A DNA stretch of 8,274 bases from Bacteroides sp. (GTDB lineage Bacteria; Bacteroidota; Bacteroidia; Bacteroidales; Bacteroidaceae): NCBI GenBank assembly GCA_019414725.1, contig DXLM01000101.1, positions 1 to 8,274 on the forward strand, given 5' to 3'. A program made the translations under genes and the position numbers. The notes under the pieces were generated by a model. It had not been told where the DNA came from, ran no database searches, and saw only the letters and a program-made list of their open reading frames with translations. Shown here piece by piece: positions 5,995 through 8,274 of the stretch (positions within the stretch are counted from its first letter, which is position 1; each line of letters opens with the position of its first letter).

Positions 5995-6673
5995 GTGGCA
6001 CGAATGCCGTCCACAACTTTAAGCCGATGTGAGAGAAAGCTGCAAAAACGGGCGATGTTCCGTTCACGGGTTGCCGCCGGTATGGGGATCAGCACGGCGT
6101 TGGCGGCTTTCTCTTTAAAGAACGGCATCCAGGCGATACAAAGAGAGAAGATCTTGGCGACAAAGGCTGCTTGTCGGCCTTCCTTAAATCTAAATACCAG
6201 ATTACTCATCTTTCTGTCGAATACCGATATGTCCTTGCATCTGGTCGGGTAATAATCGTGAATATAGAAACACAATGCTCCATCGATACGCATCTTGCCT
6301 TTGAAGTGAGTATTGTACGGGAAGAACTGGCGCACGAAATCGCTCTCGAAAGTAAAGCGGAGTATGTCACACCAAAGGATGAGCGTGGTTTCATCCTGTA
6401 CACGATAGAGTTCTCCGTTGATGCTTTCTTTATCCGACAAACCAATGCCGATTATCAGGCGGTCATTAAAAGCGTCTTTTGATACAATATACCAATCAAA
6501 GGATTGGCAGATGCCCACGATGTCACAATCATTGGAACAAAGGAAGTAGAAGGTATGTCGGGTTTCTGGATAATCAGAAACTCGCCGGACATTTCGGAAA
6601 GGCGGAAATAGTTGCCGACATAGGCTTCCTCTACTTCGCTGAAGGATATGGATATGATGAAGTTTTCTATCAT
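5995..6673 (-). pseudogene. Broken ComF-like phosphoribosyltransferase gene
   Basis: The minus strand starts with MIENFIISISFSEVEEAYVG and reads in one frame to about 6575. It then continues in another as PETRHTFYFLCSNDCDIVG and on, so one base has been lost at about 6561-6580. The later part has FRFKEGRQAAFVAKIF and VLIPIPAATRERN. These resemble the KYxGxR and PVP-x(n)-RG segments of ComF-type phosphoribosyltransferases, where the PRPP loop follows. That C-terminal half is absent, because similarity ends near VVDGI, where recombinase sequence begins. The N-terminal 130 residues are not recognised. Its ATG overlaps the caspase stop by one base (TAATG), so it was the second, translationally coupled gene of that operon. 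The phosphoribosyltransferase label rests on short motifs and is tentative. Confidence 0.6.
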
Positions 6674-8169
6674 TAGCTATAAAGATTCAGTCGTATATTC
6701 CAATGATTATCATCTACACTTACTTGAGGCTGTATAATGGTATATACTTCAGTACTTATTGCAGGAGATAGTTGTATAATATAAGAAGGAGCAACTAAAT
6801 AGTCACTTAATATATTTATTAGATTTTCGCTTTTTCCTTCTTTCCCATAGCGCGTAGATATATCTTCTTTTATATCTTTTCCATTGTATCTTATAGCTTC
6901 TATTTCTGTTTTTCCTCTCAATATATTTCCTATGATATGTACCTCAATATTGTCTGTTTGTTCACCGGGTATATAGCTTAGCCTGCCTTTATAAGGAATA
7001 AGCCTTTCTTGAATAAATTGGAAAGAGGAAGATAATGACTGTTGTCCAATAAGTCCCCATACACTATCTAAACAAAATCTTTTGATTTCTTTCTGTCTGA
7101 ATTCACCATGCGAATTGAAATAAATTTCATATAAAATTCCATTTAGGACATGATTCATGCCATTTTGTGAATATTTTTTGAGGTTTTTGTATAAAGACGA
7201 AAACCAATTTGAAACCTTAAACGAATTTTCAGAACATTGTAATAAGTTCCGTCCTAATAAAAATAACAGGTTTTTATCAATGTCTGCAATATTAATGTCA
7301 TTTAGGCGGTCTGGTATAGTATTTTGCTTATTAAAGTTTTGTGAATGAAGCAAATTTAATATTTGGGCAATAGGGGTAGAGATATTTTCGTAATCATAAT
7401 TTTCATCTTTCAAAGCCCAACTTTCATACAATTCTTTATGGGATTTTGATTGATTTAAGCAGGAGGAGATGCCTTTATTAAAGTAAAAGTCACCAATGAG
7501 ACATGAATGCTCCCAAGTTGTTTGTTTCCCTTTTGTTTGGTAAAATACTGTAGCACGTACTTTCTTAAACAAAGTTTCTACAGGAATTTTTTCTTCAATA
7601 AATTGTAATAAAGCGCCTGTATAAACACTATGGTTGGGAAAACCGGTGTCAATAGCCGGCTCATTGGGAGAAGTTGAATATGCAATCATTGTTCCTTTAG
7701 GAGCCATTAATGGTGCTATAGACAAGCTTTCTCCACCTCTGACATTTGTTGGATAAATCCTACAGGCATCCAGAATGACAATATGCACTTTTGTCTGTTT
7801 GTCTTCCTTAAAAATCTCAAGAACTTCGGACAATAGAAGAGATGCTCTTTTTAAGAGAAAGATTTTTTCTCTTTCGTCTGGCAAAGAAGTAACATTCAAC
7901 AAGTCAATCCCTGCCAAATAGTTTTCATCTTTTATCTGGAAAGCATGCCCGGCATAATAAAATATTATATCATCATAATCTTTTATATCCTTTTCTAAAG
8001 TTGATAGTATTTTTGCATATTCACTACCACATTGATTATAAAATGTTTTAGTAGTGATGCCTAAAGAATTTAGCTTTTCGGCTAATTCTTTAGCATCATT
8101 TTCAGGATTTTCGAGTTGTGTCAAATATGTGTATTTAGAATTACCAATAAGGTATGCTAAAGTTGCCAT
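6673..8169 (-). CDS. Caspase-family (peptidase C14) protein with long C-terminal region
   Basis: From the ATG at 8169 the product has 498 residues. Residues 1-230 form a caspase-like domain: LAYLIGNSKY at the start and a small-molecule-like NPENDAKELAEKL helix. The catalytic His75 is in IIFYYAGHAFQ and the catalytic Cys136 in VHIVILDACR. KGTMIAYSTSPNEPA and HSVYTGALLQFI close the fold. Bacterial caspase-like proteases cleave protein targets, often as effectors in signalling or antiphage defence. The remaining 260 residues have no domain I recognise and may be a sensor or substrate-binding region. No signal peptide or membrane segment is seen, so the protein is cytoplasmic. An in-frame ATG at 8229 after AGGTAAAA would add 20 residues. 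I prefer 8169 because the domain begins there and a -7 box lies inside the extension. The gene is AT-rich and intact. Confidence 0.88.
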   Translation of the reverse strand: MATLAYLIGNSKYTYLTQLENPENDAKELAEKLNSLGITTKTFYNQCGSEYAKILSTLEKDIKDYDDIIFYYAGHAFQIKDENYLAGIDLLNVTSLPDEREKIFLLKRASLLLSEVLEIFKEDKQTKVHIVILDACRIYPTNVRGGESLSIAPLMAPKGTMIAYSTSPNEPAIDTGFPNHSVYTGALLQFIEEKIPVETLFKKVRATVFYQTKGKQTTWEHSCLIGDFYFNKGISSCLNQSKSHKELYESWALKDENYDYENISTPIAQILNLLHSQNFNKQNTIPDRLNDINIADIDKNLLFLLGRNLLQCSENSFKVSNWFSSLYKNLKKYSQNGMNHVLNGILYEIYFNSHGEFRQKEIKRFCLDSVWGLIGQQSLSSSFQFIQERLIPYKGRLSYIPGEQTDNIEVHIIGNILRGKTEIEAIRYNGKDIKEDISTRYGKEGKSENLINILSDYLVAPSYIIQLSPAISTEVYTIIQPQVSVDDNHWNIRLNLYS

Positions 8170-8195
8170 AGTTTCTTTAATTTCAGTATTATATG

Positions 8196-8203
8196 CAAAA
8201 ATA
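8196..8203 (-). promoter_or_regulatory. Bacteroidales -7 promoter box for the caspase operon
   Basis: Read on the minus strand, TATTTTTG matches TAnnTTTG exactly. Transcription would begin near 8189, about 20 nt before the ATG at 8169. No clear -33 TTTG is visible upstream. If active, this promoter excludes the longer start at 8229 for its transcript. Confidence 0.4.
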
Positions 8204-8229
8204 TATTTTAAGATTCTATTCTTACCCAT

Positions 8230-8274
8230 TTTTACCTAAAATCTTAAATGGAAAAGAAGGTGTGTCAAAATGCA
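8230..8274. other. Right-edge segment upstream of the caspase gene
   Basis: These 45 bp hold an AGG near 8235 that could serve the alternative caspase start at 8229. They end in GTGTGTCAAAATGCA, which faintly resembles the ends of some Bacteroidales insertion sequences. The window stops too soon to tell. Confidence 0.25.

Noticed and set aside
5995..6252. C-terminal part of the second recombinase frame as functional protein
   Set aside because: It has none of the expected Lys, HxxR, His or Tyr boxes and is the reverse complement of another gene.
6171..6482. 103-codon plus-strand frame
   Set aside because: It is antisense to the phosphoribosyltransferase-like gene, whose strand carries the recognisable motifs and the coupled start.
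8255..8274. Insertion-sequence end at the right edge
   Set aside because: GTGTGTCAAAATGCA is only suggestive; there is no partner repeat, transposase or target duplication in view.

Overview
The window looks like accessory DNA from a Bacteroidales genome (Bacteroides, Parabacteroides or a relative). The reasons are an RteC-family regulator, tyrosine recombinases of the Bacteroides conjugative-transposon type, matches to the Bacteroidales -7 promoter box (TAnnTTTG), and mostly AT-rich DNA with weak Shine-Dalgarno sites. No rRNA, tRNA or CRISPR array was seen.

Left part (1-2100): a compact regulatory cassette. An HxlR-type repressor on the minus strand is divergent from a two-gene operon on the plus strand. 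That operon encodes a RibD-C/DHFR-fold reductase and an exported nitroreductase-like flavoprotein, and it ends in a strong hairpin. The 161-bp divergent spacer holds three tandem 18-bp operator-like units next to a Bacteroidales promoter box. This suggests a self-contained redox or electrophile response cassette carried as cargo.

Middle (2184-3490): an intact rteC-type gene, the regulator of excision in CTnDOT-type elements, with its own terminator hairpin. It is followed by about 440 bp without genes but rich in repeats: phased TCAAGA/TCTTG hexamers, dyads, and a GC-rich block that stands out from its AT-rich surroundings.

Recombinase graveyard (3489-about 5994): three tyrosine recombinase genes, none intact as read. 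A minus-strand C-terminal remnant has a 1-nt frameshift and appears to lack the catalytic His. A plus-strand gene (3954-5186) is complete in length but broken by a 1-nt deletion and a 4-nt duplication. A second plus-strand gene (from 5206) is cut off after about 263 codons. The last two are visibly GC-richer than the flanks and came as a tandem pair.

Right part (about 5995-8229): the truncated recombinase abuts the 3' end of a minus-strand two-gene operon. Its first gene is a caspase-like (peptidase C14) protein with catalytic His and Cys and a large uncharacterised C-terminal region. The second gene, joined by a one-base TAATG overlap, resembles a ComF-like phosphoribosyltransferase but is frameshifted and lacks its C-terminus. 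The caspase/phosphoribosyltransferase pair is the best candidate for an undescribed, possibly defensive, system. In this copy only the caspase gene appears intact.
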